From Artemisia argyi (lineage: Eukaryota > Streptophyta > Magnoliopsida > Asterales > Asteraceae), in contig CM060709.1 of NCBI GenBank assembly GCA_030686995.1, forward strand, positions 126,448,373-126,512,372: a DNA stretch of 64,000 nucleotides, given 5' to 3'. The position numbers and the translations under genes were made by a program. A model generated the notes under the pieces. The model made no database searches. It was not told the DNA's origin and saw only the letters and a program-made list of their open reading frames with translations. Of the stretch, positions 1-11,021 are shown in pieces. Positions within the stretch are counted from its first letter, which is position 1; each line of letters opens with the position of its first letter.

Positions 1-254
1 GAGAATCAGACATACCCATTGAGAATTAAACATCTGCATACATAGTCATCATTCTCCCATTTGCTTCTTTTCCTTATCTGTTCCACAGTAGCATCATCCC
101 CATGATCTTCAGGAATAGCAGTGCTAAGAACATACACCACATTCATGCTTGACAACAAGAAGTGCATCTTCTTTTGCCATCTTCTGAAATCAACACCTTC
201 AAACTTTCCCAATTTGGAAAAGTTAGCAGCCATATGCCTCATAGCAGCAGCCAT
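1..254 (-). pseudogene. Ty1/copia gag N-terminus, truncated by window edge and frameshifted
   Basis: Reading leftwards from the ATG at 254, about 80 codons encode an N-terminal copia gag segment: KLGKFEGVDF, then RRWQKKMHFLL and a conserved ATVEQIRKRSKWENDDY stretch, which I recognise as the gag (UBN2/DUF4219-type) start of Tork/TNT1-like elements in daisy-family genomes. Gag forms the virus-like particle around element RNA. After LILNG the frame appears broken: an extra G near position 15 turns the expected Met-Ser-Asp continuation into a Tyr-Val-stop. The rest of the element lies left of the window. The ATG is about 90 bp inside the LTR-like sequence on its right, as expected for a 5' leader. 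Lineage is from memory of related proteins. Confidence 0.7.
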
Positions 255-299
255 TGATTATCACAAAAATAGTTTACTTTGATTGTTGGCGGTTATAAG

Positions 300-1009
300 C
301 CCATAACAGGGTGAAGATAATCAATAGCCTAACTATGTACCAATTAAGGTTACCGGATATCACTTGGAATCGTGTTATCACTTTCCAAAGTAAACTATTC
401 GACCCTAATGCCTGGGTATCACGAATATCTACTTGGGATAAGACCAAATGTTGTTAGTGATTTAGGCACAAATCAATAACCCTTCGTGTATAAATGTTAT
501 ATGTTTTCTGTGTGTTCTTCATGCATGAATTGATTTACCTATTTATAGGTAATATTACTCAACCCTAGTCAATGGAATTAAGAGTAATTAACGGCCCATT
601 AATCCCACTTAATTGCCTCAATAATAATAGGTATTAGTGGTTACATGACCAATTAAACGTGGTCATTAATATCGTTATAACTGCCAATTGAATAGGTCAA
701 AGCAATTACAAACCAAGTTTGAATTCAGTCTAGTGAGTTCGCAATACTCACTGATGAGCTAGTCCCTGAGGGCATCAACTCCCTGATGAGATCCTTCAGC
801 TTGAGCTGAACTCATCAACCAGATGAATATCATTCAGTCCAGAGTATCACTCCCTGAAAGAGTGAACTCACTGAACTTCATCATACACTGGAAACACTTA
901 ACCACTATCTGAGTCAGGGTGTTCAGGGACCTGATAGGTGTACACTCCGTACCTCCTGACCCATCGCCAGGTTTGAACTGAACCCTCAAGTGCACTAAAT
1001 TTTCCAACA
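300..1009 (-). mobile_element. 5' LTR of the minus-strand copia element (inner edge approximate)
   Basis: On the minus strand the sequence begins TGTTGGAAAATTTAG at 1009, a typical copia LTR start, and leads into the gag ATG at 254. The outer end is followed by attac, the likely target-site duplication; its partner lies outside the window. The inner edge is not resolved: no clear initiator-tRNA primer site (TGGTATCAGAGC) was found between 255 and 350, only a weak TTGGTACATAG match near 340. The interior holds several CTGA-rich imperfect repeats (740-900). Confidence 0.55.
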
Positions 1010-1383
1010 ATTACTTGGTTATAAATGTATATTTTTGTTTCGATCAAAATATACAAACGTTTCAACACTTCATACTCATATGTTGTGTACCCTTACACAA
1101 CAAAATATGAAATGAAAAGTTTAGTGATTTAATAGAAAAAAATTAAGGGCGATGCGTAATGACGTAAAAAAATGTAAGGTCAGATAGATATTTAGATCAT
1201 TTGCCCTTTTAAAATACTTATATTTCATTTTGAGAATGCTACAGAACGTGTTGCCATTATGATCGAAACAACCATGATCAAATATAACTAAGTGCACAGA
1301 TTTTTTGGAACCTTTATATAGAAACTTCTTTTGATAAATCGGGTACGTGCATTTAAAATGCATTTAGGAAAAATTGATTTTTT

Positions 1384-1417
<34 letters not shown>

Positions 1418-2603
1418 ATTTAATTAGCACTAAATCGAAATAATCCATAAAGGTCTCGGGCACTCGCGGGAACCCCTGGTTCCGTCCCGATCGAAACCGT
1501 CCCTCTTAATACATGGTAAACCAAGTTATTCCAAGGTTGTTTACCCAAAGGAAGAAGTTGGCACAATGAAATGCATCCACTTAAGTTAGACCGATTAATT
1601 TAATTTGGTGTGCTGTGTGCCTGTAAATATTTCTTAACTACCTTCATCCAAATTAATCATGTCTCATGATCTTGTATATCCATGATCTTGGTGTGCTGTG
1701 TGCCCGTAAATATTTCTTAACAACTCAAGGTGACTCATGAATATGTTTCCTTTTACATTTCTCATAAGAACAAGTTTATGATTAATATTTATACTTTTTT
1801 ATTGCGATCGTGTTGCAATAACAACAATAAAGAAACTGATAGTTTATTTATTACAAGTGCGTAGTCGTGTGGAGGTATTTTAATAGCGTGCCAAACACTT
1901 TTAGGAGAGCTGTTCTTTATCTAATCCACCCTGCCAAACTTTAAAAAAAAAAAATTCATCATATTTAATAGGTGCCGTGTTAAAATAGGTCTATAGATGT
2001 ATAATGTGAATTTATAATCTTAATTATTATTTCATATTCATTAACTATCTCAACGATAATCTATATTGATTTAATGGTACGTGTATTAGATTGCGCAGGT
2101 TTCTTTAATTTAACCTGGTAGTAGCAGAACTTGTTAAGCTGTTAAAGAGCATAGTTGTTTTGTGATTTTCGGTAGTGCTGTGCTATAACAAGAATAAGGC
2201 CTCATTACACTTTATACTAAAAAGAAAGTTGTATGCAAACATGAAACAAAAATTGCGACCTTTTTAAATGAAAGCCTGGGGCCACGATACCGGTTGTACA
2301 TCCCTTGAGCCGCCTCTGCTAACTTGCCGGCAAATGCCTTGCAAAACATCGCGTCCACTTAGGACGAACACATTTCAATGCTATTTATTTAGGCTAAGCG
2401 GCAAGCCCTCACATGATAACATAGCTAATAGTAAAGGAAAACACATTAAAAGCTTGGATGAGATTAGGAATCATTAACATAGGGACATACATGACCTAGT
2501 TGCGCAGGAACACAACCAGTATCAAATATTACCGGGTGCAAAATTTTTTTTGTAAGTATAATAACTAAATAACATCATAAACACATTTCGATGTACCAGG
2601 TGC

Positions 2604-2605
<2 letters not shown>
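1010..2605. other. intergenic, no supported gene
   Basis: AT-rich sequence without a convincing ORF. It has a (TTTA)n microsatellite at about 1381-1415 and the short direct repeat listed separately. A 69-codon frame at 2268-2477 has no recognisable motif and is not called. Confidence 0.6.
1605..1722. repeat. 35-bp direct repeat, 83-bp spacing
   Basis: The segment beginning TTGGTGTGCTGTGTGCC at 1605-1639 recurs at 1688-1722 with about one mismatch, both copies ending in AAATATTTCTTAAC. It looks like a local duplication. Confidence 0.75.

Positions 2606-2688
<83 letters not shown>
2606..2688. repeat. (TA)n microsatellite
   Basis: About 41 uninterrupted TA dinucleotides directly abut the left end of the foldback element at 2689. 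Confidence 0.95.
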
Positions 2689-2690
<2 letters not shown>

Positions 2691-3191
2691 TAAAGTTAAA
2701 ATAAAAAGACAAATATCCGTAAAAAGAATAAAAAGATTTTTTTTTAAAAGTTCTCGAAAAATTCCAAAAAAATTCCATAAGATCGAGTATGTTGGTGCAA
2801 AAAACTTTTGTGAAAGAAAATTTTCTAATTTTGAGTTTTTATATGTTTTTTTTAATGCACAAAAAACGAATTTTAATGCGCAAAAAAATTTTAATGCACA
2901 AAATTTTCAACTTGTTTTAGTTAGATGCACAATGTTATTTTGATGAAAAAAGTTAATAGAAGTTAGGTACAAAAAACGAATTTTTGATACACAAAAAAGC
3001 GATTTAATGCATAAATGTATTTTTTTATAATTTTTTCGGATAAAGTTTCCACTTTTAGAAAAACTTCCTTCACAACTTTTTCATGCACCAACATATCCGA
3101 TCTCGTGAAATTTTTTTAGAATTTTTCAAGAACTTAAAAAAAAAATTGTTTTTATTCTTTTTACGGAAATTTGTCTTTTTATTTGATCTTT

Positions 3192-3194
<3 letters not shown>
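2689..3194. mobile_element. foldback/MITE-like element with long inverted arms
   Basis: The left arm starting GGTAAAGTTAAAATAAAAAG (2689 to about 2830) is matched in reverse complement by the right arm ending at 3194 (about 3050-3194). Blocks such as ATGTTGGTGCA and AAAAGACAAAT are conserved in both arms, so the transcript could form a long imperfect stem. The centre has repeats of GCACAAAAAACGAATTTT. No ORF is present. It is bounded on both sides by (TA)n. It could be a MULE-type or Tc1-like MITE; the superfamily is not determined. Confidence 0.7.

Positions 3195-3270
<76 letters not shown>
3195..3270. repeat. (TA)n microsatellite
   Basis: About 38 TA units following the right end of the foldback element. 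Apparent ORFs of alternating Tyr-Ile here are artefacts of the repeat. Confidence 0.95.
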
Positions 3271-3273
<3 letters not shown>

Positions 3274-3399
3274 AAAAATTAACACTACGTCAAAGGAAAT
3301 ATTGGCAAATACAGAAAGGCAAAAGCCAAGCTTGTTCTTCTAGAAAGCTAGTACATAAAAAACATAACCCTCACGATCATCACAATGCAAAAAAATTGT

Positions 3400-4705
3400 C
3401 TAGTAGTAGAAACATATGATTGGGATGAAGAGTATGTCTCTTCTGATAATGATGAGATGGTTGAGCTCAAAGTATTGATGGCACTTGCTGATGAAGAGAT
3501 GTTGGTTGTTGGAAAGGAGCATGCAAAAATGGTCAATGGGTTGACATCATCATAAGAAAAGTAAAAAGAGAATAAGGCCCTAAAAGAAGAACTTAATGAA
3601 TAAAAAATTTTCACTAAAAAATGGTTATATAGTTCCGATAGGGTAAATCAGTGTATCAATGAAGAAATTCTTGGTCAAAAGATAAAGATACTAGGAGGAG
3701 GTTAACTCACTAAAAGTTACTCCAAAAAGGTAGTAAGTGAATTTGCTTTTGTTCCATCAACATTGGGATATGACCATGAGATGACTCCAACTTCATAAGG
3801 CTGGATTGAAAGACTTTAGTTTAGAGATACGCCAAATTTCAAAATTTGTCAAATCTTATCTTCTGAAAGTTAGGTTGTCACTGAAAGCTCAATGCTTTCT
3901 TCAACAACCACTGACTCTAAATATGTGGAAGAGTAAGAGTCTGTGCCTCAAACACCCTTAACCCCACTAAATAAAATTCAAGGAGTTGAACCTAGCTCAG
4001 GGACCAAATCTCAACCTGACTCCCAAGATTCTTCCAAAAGGAATACATTGAATGGCAAGGGATTCCTTATAACCACATCTAAGTCTGAGTCTCAAGCTTC
4101 TTCTAGCAAGAATGCTTTAAAACCAAAAGAAGTCATCACTACTACATCTGATCAGACAACATTCAAAGCATCAGTTCCTATTGATGGTGAAACTGAACAT
4201 GAAATAAAATTACCAGACCAAGTGAAAATAATTCAAGATTTAGATAATAAGGTTAACTTAATCACCCTACCACCACCTGTAAAAGCTCAGGTAACTCAAC
4301 CCAAAACCTCTAAAAGTTAAACTAATTCATCAAAATTAGTCAATACAAAATCACTCAAACCTGTTAAACCTTGTCAACTTTGTGGGTATACCAATCATCT
4401 TACTGATGATTGTTATAAAGTTCTCTAATTTAGACTATGCAGATGAACTGACCACATGATCTCTAAACATGCTATGCATGTAGTTATATAGAGAAATGTC
4501 ACCAGACATAGAAAACAGTTCATTCATGGTGAATTATCTAGGAGACCTACCCCTAAAACTGTCAAAGCACAACCTCTTCCACCATGCATCCACTGTGGAT
4601 TCAATGATCATCATTCTGGTGAATTTGAATATCAAGGGTCTAATATTTATGGAAGCAATGGCCACTTTACCTCTGATCATGACCTAGTCTTTCAAAAAAG
4701 AATAA
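3400..4705 (+). pseudogene. decayed Ty1/copia gag region with zinc knuckles
   Basis: Three-frame reading shows a decayed gag of the kind found in daisy-family copia elements. An acidic segment resembling SSDNDEMVELKVLMALADEE lies near 3440-3500, a Ser/Thr/Lys/Pro-rich middle is open at 3943-4320, and a CCHC-type knuckle CQLCGYTNHLTDDC is at about 4376-4417. A second Cys-rich block containing PPCIHCG, then a run ending FTSDHD, follows at about 4580-4690. The knuckles would bind RNA. Several stops and frameshifts break it. The gypsy element at 4711 is inserted at its 3' end with a gaggt duplication, so the gag is the older layer. No protease or RT is found downstream of the insertion. Confidence 0.6.
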
Positions 4706-4710
4706 GAGGT

Positions 4711-6162
4711 TGATGAGGCGAAAAGTGTTACGCTTTTAGAGGGTCATTTAAGCCCTAAGTCGTGATTATTTGATCAAATAGTGCCTCAAATAGTTCCTTT
4801 TCTCATTTTAGGTACTTTGGAGAAGAAATCTGAAAAAGGAAGCATTTTGGACATTTTTGGAGCGAAAAGTGAAGAAAACGACAAAGTCTCCAAAATCAAG
4901 CTGGAAATAGTACCTGACGGCGTCACGCTCTAAAGGTGACAGCGTAACGTGTTGGCAAAGAGGTGGATATGAAGTTTACACGAGACGCGCCAGAAAGATT
5001 TTTGGGTTTAAAGAGAGACGGCGTCACCCTTCGTGACGCCTAGGCCGTCACGTGTAATTTAAAGGGTGATGGCCAAGAGAAGAATAGTAAGTGACGGCGT
5101 CAGATCTGAATCTAGGCAATCCGAGGGAATCATTGGCGGCGAGTTTACGGTGTCACATGTATCACGTGACGCCGTCAGATTGTATTCTCTATATATATTT
5201 TTCTAAATTTCATTCATTTTGGAGAGAACTTTTCGAGGAACTTTACCATAAACCCTAGGTCAAATTTTCACCTTCTTGTAAAGGTTTCAAACCCTTCTTT
5301 CATCCATGATTAATTAAAGATAATTCTTCCAATAATCATTCAATATGTCTGTGTTTTGTTTGATTCTATCTTATGCTTGTCTTTACATTAACATGCTAGG
5401 CTAGGTTTCTTTGTGTTTGCTTAGATGTAATGAAACCTAGCTATTGATTATTTGTTGATTGTTTGTTATTAATTGTTGTTGGATGAATGATTTCGATGTT
5501 AGGCTTAAGAAAACTGGCTAATCTCCAATTGGTAACTTGCTTGAACGTTTTAAGAAACATGAATCGGATGTGTACTACGATTTTAATGGTTGTATTTAAT
5601 GCATAAGTGACTACTAAGGATGCCATGTTAGGAGCTAGTTGTCGGCTCGACATAGGAAGAGGAAGAAGCTTATAGAGTTGGGGAAGTTCGTAGACGGCTC
5701 CACGAATGGTATTAAGGAATATAACCCGTCATCCACGCAATTGTAACAAACTAATCAATTAATGAAAGATAGCTAGGGAGTAGTAAAATCTAAGTAAACA
5801 CGTTTCTCTGAAATTAAGGTTTTTCTAACATTTATTTTCTTGTTATTTTATTTTTATTGCATTTGTAGTTATTTGGGTTAGTTGACTAGCAACTAATTTC
5901 GCCCAATCTTCCAATACCCGAGATTTTTATTTGCTTTCCATAAAATATAAAAATACAAAAAGAATCATCCCTCACCTCTAGACCTAGTTTAATTAAGTTT
6001 TGATCCTAACGAATATTATTTCCCAAGTAGAATGATTAATCCCCCGTTACTTGCCACTACACTATACTACATCGGTCAGGTACACTGCCTGGTGGGGATT
6101 GCAAGCTTCTCGAGATCCCTCGAGAGGTAAAACCTTTTGCAAGGTTTCAAAACCACGCATCA
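4711..6162 (+). repeat. 5' LTR of the non-autonomous gypsy element
   Basis: 1452 bp, TG...CA ends. It contains a palindrome array at 4915-5177, a TATA box near 5189, and two small conserved hairpins near the 3' end: CAGG/CCTG around 6077-6090 and TCTCGAG/CTCGAGA with loop ATCC at 6108-6125. These also occur, with changes, in the 3' LTR and in the solo LTR at 14720. Confidence 0.9.
4915..5198 (+). promoter_or_regulatory. TGACG/CGTCA palindrome array upstream of TATA box
   Basis: Perfect 11-mers TGACGGCGTCA at 4915-4925 and 5092-5102 and TGACGCCGTCA at 5167-5177. Near-copies lie at about 5016-5025, TGACG CCTAGGC CGTCA is at 5034-5050, and a GGTGTCA site is near 5150. CTATATATA at about 5189 follows. 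TGACG is the core bound by plant TGA-class bZIP factors (as-1 type), so this is probably the U3 enhancer and core promoter. Factor identity is inferred from the motif. Confidence 0.6.
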
Positions 6163-6168
6163 AGTTTT

Positions 6169-6186
6169 TTGTGCCGCTGCCAGGGA
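6169..6186 (+). other. primer binding site, tRNA-Asp type (degenerate)
   Basis: TGTGCCGCTGCCAGGGA lies a few bases after the 5' LTR and resembles the complement of the tRNA-Asp 3' end (TGGCGCCGTTGCCGGGGA) with several mismatches, the primer class of Athila/Tat elements. Confidence 0.65.
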
Positions 6187-6333
6187 ATAGTTATTGCTTA
6201 GGTTGAAATTTCTTTTTATTAGGTCTACTCATTAGATTTCTTTCTAGTGAGATTTTTATTTTAATTTTATAGGTCTTCTTTAGTCTATCTTATTTCTTTG
6301 TTCCTTTGTTCGTAACCATTACCATCCGCCATC

Positions 6334-7860
6334 ATGGAAGGTGGTAATAGCTTTGATCTCATCAACCCACCACAACCAAACCAACCTCGTAGACTCCGCA
6401 CTTTAGGAGAGTACTCCCGTCCTAGCCACCAAGGCTATCCAAACACCATTGAGCTCACTCAAGGAGCCAATGCGTCTCCCTCGCGATCCGACACCATCCC
6501 GTTGGTGCAAAGCAGATGTGCATTCCATGGACTTCGTTCTAAAGATCCTAATCAACATCTCAAGGATTTCATCAAAATCGTAGAATCGATAGACCTTTAT
6601 GTTGAAACTCGAAAGACGACCCGATTGTGTCTCTTCCAACTCTATCTACATGACCAAGCTAGTCAGTGGCTTGAGCGTTTACCCGCGGGATCCATCACCT
6701 CTTGGGATGATCTCACTACTCGTTTCCTTGCTCAATTTTTCCCACCGGGGAGAACCACCAAGTTAAGGAATGACATCTTGATGTTTAAACAACGTCAAGG
6801 TGAAACTCTTTATGAAGCATGGACTCGTTTCAAGGACTTACTCCAAAAAGTCCCTCACCATGGCATAGATCTTTGGCTCCAAGTCCAAATTCTATGACCA
6901 TATCAATCTCTCCACAAGGCAAACCATTGACCAAGCGGCCGGTGGCAAGCTACGTGATCGAAGTGCGGAAGAATCATGGGAACTCATAGAAGATCTTGCT
7001 CTCTATGACAACGAAAGTTGGAATGATCCCTGTGATTTGAATAAAACGGTCAAGGCAATATCTTTGCCTTCGAACAATTCAAGCACTCCCGACCGTAGGA
7101 TCATAGAACTTGAAGATCAAGTCAAGTTTCTCATGAAATCCTACGAAGCTCCTAAACCTTCAAGCTAAGTAAACAAAATCACTTCTTCATGTGAGTTATG
7201 TAGTGGTCCCCACGACACTCGTGATTTCATGGAACTCCCCGAACAAGCTTTTGCGGATTACGCATCCTCGCGTACCGACGGAGCAGGAGATAAGTGGTAC
7301 ACTTTCAAACCCGAGCCAAACCCTTATGGTGATTTTGGTGGAAACATAACCAAAACGCACCCCAAAATAATACTTCCAATCCACCTAATTGTTACCAATA
7401 AAACAGTCCACCCCCTAACCGTACTTTCAACAACAATCCTTCCAACAATTATGGTAGTACCAATAATTTTGAAGGGTTGATGTCTAAATTAATGGCATCT
7501 CAAGAAGCTCGTATGGCTAAGTTTGAATCCGAATTCAATAAACGACAAACGGAGATGACCAATAAAGTTGACAACTTGTTGAAAGTTCTTAACAACCAAG
7601 TGTTGACATCACCAAACAAGGACAATAGGAACACAAGTAGTGGGACCTAATCACCAAACAAGGACAATAGGAACACAAGTAGTGGGACCTAAATCAAGGA
7701 TCCCTCATCATCCAAGCATGTCCACTTTGTCAATGTTGTCACTATTAAGCCAATCAATAAGGATAGGGGAGAAGATGACGGAGGTAGAGTGGGAATTGAT
7801 AGTGAATCTAAGAATGAAGATAAGAAAACCGAGGGAGATAAGGAAAAGGAGTAGATGATC
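6334..7860 (+). pseudogene. gypsy gag of the non-autonomous element, broken
   Basis: The ATG at 6334 opens a 187-codon frame containing a Retrotrans_gag domain (about residues 65-180; motifs WLERLPAGSI, FFPPGRTTKLRN, AWTRFKDLLQKVPHHG). This protein would form the particle core. At about 6893 a frameshift ends the frame, and the same protein continues in another frame (QTIDQAAGGKLRD, then LYDNESWNDP) to an in-frame stop near 7165. A knuckle-like CELCSGPHDTRDF and a WYTFKPEPNPYGDF block follow. A late segment (7480-7600) is predicted helical and ends in the duplicated stop-containing repeat at 7609-7692. The order matches daisy-family non-autonomous gypsy gags I recall. It is clearly non-functional. 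Confidence 0.8.
7609..7692 (+). repeat. perfect 42-bp tandem duplication inside gag
   Basis: Two abutting 42-bp units beginning TCACCAAACAAGG and ending GTGGGACCTAA (7609-7650, 7651-7692). The length is a multiple of three, so both units end with the same in-frame TAA. Confidence 0.9.
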
Positions 7861-8573
7861 TAGTAGACTACTTCGATAGGTTACTAACTAAGGAAGAACG
7901 CGCGTACCATAGGGATTTATTCGATGACCCTGAGACACCATACGTCTTAGGATCACCAATCATCAAAGCAGGCGATCCTTCTAATATCAATATACCGTGA
8001 AACACTGGGCATGTGCATGTGTGGAAAGCCTACATCGATCTTAAATCTCCCATAAACATTATGACTAGGATCCACTATAATTGGATAATGAAAAAGCAAC
8101 TCGGACCTAGGATATTTCCCAACACGGGTTGGATGAGTAACTTTGTAGGAAGAGTAAAGGGATTGCATGTTCTTGTAGGAAATTTCACATATGTTACCGA
8201 TTTTGTGGTTGTAGAAGATATTCGTTCGGTAATAGATAGTTACCTAACTCAATTAGTGTTTGGAAAGCCATTCATTAAAGCCTCTAAAATGAATTATGAC
8301 CCATCTTTAGGGATAGTTAGGTTCAAAGATGAGATTGATGAGATAGCCTATCAAATGCCATATAAGATTGAGCAATTCCGGCTTTTATCAAACATCAAAA
8401 AGGAGCATAAGCAATCGGTGTACTATAGGAATGATGAGGATAGATGTAGGGGAGTAGACTATGTTATGAGTAGAATATTTGGTTTCTACAAAGAATGCTT
8501 GCAACTAGGTCCAAAATACAAAACTAAGATCGAGGATGACCTAGAGAACGTGACCAACGATGAGGTCACGTGA
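7861..8573 (+). pseudogene. retropepsin-like domain without catalytic D-S/T-G
   Basis: Protease-fold region of the non-autonomous element. Reading is continuous from about 8000 to the TGA at 8571 (start Met at 8013 is only the first in-frame one); a stop at 7997 separates it from the upstream frame. Family landmarks: YIDLKSPINIMTR, WIMKKQL, NFVGRVKGL, VGNFTYVTDFVVVEDI and FGKPFIKAS. In the autonomous Athila copy at 59.3 kb the equivalent site reads [11 protein letters not shown] followed by DFVVVDFD and VGRGFL, so the fold is recognisable, but the flap/active-site triplet D-L-G is D-L-K here. Relatives I recall have D-L-N/E-S-P, so the loss looks like a family trait rather than decay. A cleavage function is therefore unlikely. 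Confidence 0.7.
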
Positions 8574-8587
8574 TAGCCCGTGACTTT

Positions 8588-8644
8588 GAGTCTAGCTACA
8601 AGACTCGTAAATAAAGAAAAGCGCTTCTTGGGAGGCAACCCAAG
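8588..8644 (+). other. post-ORF hairpins: GAGTCT/AGACTC and CTTGGG/CCCAAG
   Basis: Fifteen bases after the last stop, GAGTCT (8588-8593) pairs with AGACTC (8601-8606) around loop AGCTACA. Then AAAGCGCTT precedes CTTGGG (8627-8632), loop AGGCAA, CCCAAG (8639-8644). The GGGAGGCAACCC hairpin is one I recall after the last ORF of many plant Athila/Tat elements. A related CGAGTCA hairpin follows the pol stop of the Athila element at 62919. Confidence 0.7.
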
Positions 8645-9417
8645 ATTTATTTGTTTGTTTGTTTGATTTTATTTATTTCTATAGGCATGTTTCATTGTTA
8701 TTGTTTGTGGCTCATGTTTCAACATAAATTGTGGAAATGCTTTATTTTGTTTTTAACTTCGTCTTAATTACATATAAAGGTATTTTACAAAAGATAAGTG
8801 TAAGGAAAATCTAAATTTCTTTTTAAGAACGAGATTGAACATGAATCGCAACAATATTAAACGAATATGCATATTAGTATTGGTTTGAGTCAAATGCTTG
8901 TATCGAGTCATAATGAGTGTTTTGCAGGATTTCCAAGAATTAAGGCATAAGTTTTTCCAGAAATTTTCTGGAAACTTAACATGAAATTTCTGCAGGTCAC
9001 TTCTAACGGCGTCAGGATTATAACCTGACGGCGTCATGTGTAAAATTCTGGAAAATTTTACAAGTTTTGTTTTTCTAGCGGAATCGTAAAGCTTTTGTTA
9101 AATCTTTAGTTTTATAAACTCCAGAAAATCTGCAAATATTTATTCCACAAGCATTATATCTTTATTTACTTTATAGGATTTTATCATATGTAGAGCTAGT
9201 TTGCTGCCGATTTTACGTGAGCTTTGCCATAATTGTTTTCTCATGTTTAACAGGTTATATTGGACAAGAAGATGATTCATATTTCTGGAGGGAAGCTTTC
9301 AACGTTCATTTTCTTGGAGGAGGATCTAACCATGTTAACACATTATCCACACCGAACGAATCAGGGGAGTATTTGTTTCATACTTTTACCTTCTTTACTT
9401 TTACATCCTTTTTATTG

Positions 9418-9457
9418 AACATTGGGGACAATGTTCAGCTTAAGTGTAAGGGGAGGG
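9418..9457 (+). other. hairpin followed by purine tract (internal)
   Basis: AACATTG (9418-9424), loop GGGA, CAATGTT (9429-9435), then AAGTGTAAGGGGAGGG at 9442-9457. Same layout as the hairpin plus primer tract just before the 3' LTR. Confidence 0.7.
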
Positions 9458-10354
9458 TAAATGATGCTACCTTAGAGAATGCAATTACACTTGATTTTTG
9501 TTTGTTTAATAATAGGTGTGTAATAAAACTAAGAGAAACACTTGTTAGGGTAATTTTAGCGCCAAATTTAAATTTTTTTACAACATATAGGAGTGAAACT
9601 TTAGTCTTAATAAGCGTCACATGGATAGGAGTTGTATGACTAGGACAAAAACCGTACCACTCAAAAAATTTCCACTCCAAATATGTGAGGTTCGCCCCTA
9701 GATTTGTTAGGAAAAGATGCTTATGAGTGTACCGGTAGTACTTAGATTCTTGAACTTGTGATAGTGATGCATCCCGAGACCACATGTGAGACTACATTCG
9801 TGTGGTAGGATTTACTTCATGATAAGAGGAATTAGGATAACCCTTGTGTTAAACCCGTATCATAATTACTTGACCAATGAAGTCAATGCACTTAACTAGT
9901 AAAGTCAATTAATTTTCGCACACCTTTGCGATGTACTCATTTTTAGTACACGATACCCCTAGTACACCCCTCCGAGCTTATTTTTTTCGTTTCTAACTTT
10001 AAGCATTTTACTTAAAGGTAGAATTTGTTTACAATCCACCCCCAATTGTACACCCAAATTGCCTTAGCCTTCCTTGTATGCACTCATCTTTACTGCATTA
10101 TTGTTACATATTTAAACCCTTAGTTAATTGCCTAATTGATTACATGGTTGCTAAGTCGAGTCATATCTTGTACATATTGTTTTGGGACGATTGGGACTCA
10201 TGGGTAAAGTAATATTGTTATGGAGTAATGGGGAAGACGTCAATTATTACCCTCATATGTGCATTAATATCTAAAAAGTACTCCAAGTGTTTTGATTATC
10301 TTAATTCGAGTCATTAGAATAGTTGATTGTAAAGTATGTAAAAATTCAAGTGTA

Positions 10355-10437
10355 AGGGGAATGCAACTCCCCTATGATGTATTATTTTGGATGGTAGGGC
10401 AAGAGTGTATGCAAAAAAAAAAAAAAAAAAAAAAAAA
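10355..10437 (+). other. G-rich hairpin and downstream poly(A) run
   Basis: AAGTGT precedes AGGGGA (10355-10360), loop ATGCAAC, TCCCCT (10368-10373); 25 A follow at 10413-10437. The Athila element has the same pair (63071-63090 hairpin, then an A-run from about 63115). Confidence 0.65.
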
Positions 10438-10981
10438 TGAAAAAATCTAGAAAAAGAAAAAAAAAGAGAAAAAAAAAACATATAGACTACCATCCCGTTT
10501 CCTTTTATGTTATTTTTATGTTTTTGTAGTTTTCATTAGCTTAAGTCGAGTCGAGTCTTGGCTTAGCAACGTCACATTGTACATGTAATTGACCAAGATG
10601 ATTAACTCGCCACCAGTAAAGATTGCCTTTATCCAACAAAACCATGTTTACCATAACCCTACACTTCACGTTACAACCCTTTAAAACACCTCTTTGATAG
10701 TTTATCCTAGGTGCTTACGCCAAGTGGTGGAGGTTTGATCCTTTCCTAAGCCTATATTAATCTATGTGCTATGACAGGTAGTGAGATATATTTTCCATTT
10801 TCATTTGTGATATATACTTTTATTACACCTGAGAGATGCGAGTATCCAAACACTATTTGAGAGGTGCTGGTGTATAATTTCTGTGCTTGTTTTCGTTGAA
10901 GTGGAATGATCATTTGTTGTAATTACTTTTGTGTTAGTGTTAAATGACCCCTAGCTTGTATTTTGATTAGAATAAAAGCGC

Positions 10982-11021
10982 ATTTGCTTGAGGACAAGCA
11001 AATCTCAAGTGTAAGGGTATT
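10982..11021 (+). other. pre-LTR hairpin and polypurine tract
   Basis: ATTTGCTTG (10982-10990), loop AGGA, CAAGCAAAT (10995-11003), then CTCAAGTGTAAGGGTAT up to the 3' LTR at 11022. The purine-rich tract primes plus-strand DNA synthesis; the hairpin sits right next to it. Confidence 0.75.

Larger units (their letters stand above)
8645..11021 (+). other. non-coding 3' region of the non-autonomous gypsy element
   Basis: No recognisable protein. An inverted pair of the LTR palindrome occurs at about 9006-9038 (AACGGCGTCA and TGACGGCGTCA). Structured sites are at 9418, 10355 and 10982, with a 25-A run at 10413-10437. The 140-codon frame at 9217-9639 spans a structured site and resembles nothing I know, so it is not called. 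Confidence 0.6.

Noticed and set aside
740..900. CTGATGAG motifs resembling a hammerhead ribozyme core in the left copia LTR
   Set aside because: No paired stem II followed by GAAA, and no cleavage-site stems in the expected places; the motifs are part of CTGA-rich repeats.
2268..2477. 69-codon ORF with several Cys residues
   Set aside because: No recognisable pattern or neighbouring gene structure; composition-level chance.
3083..3274. ORFs of repeated Tyr-Ile in (TA)n tracts (also 12.5-12.8 kb, 19.0-19.3 kb)
   Set aside because: Direct translation of microsatellite DNA.
9217..9639. 140-codon frame in the gypsy 3' region as a gene
   Set aside because: Overlaps a conserved hairpin/purine tract, no known motif, unusual composition.
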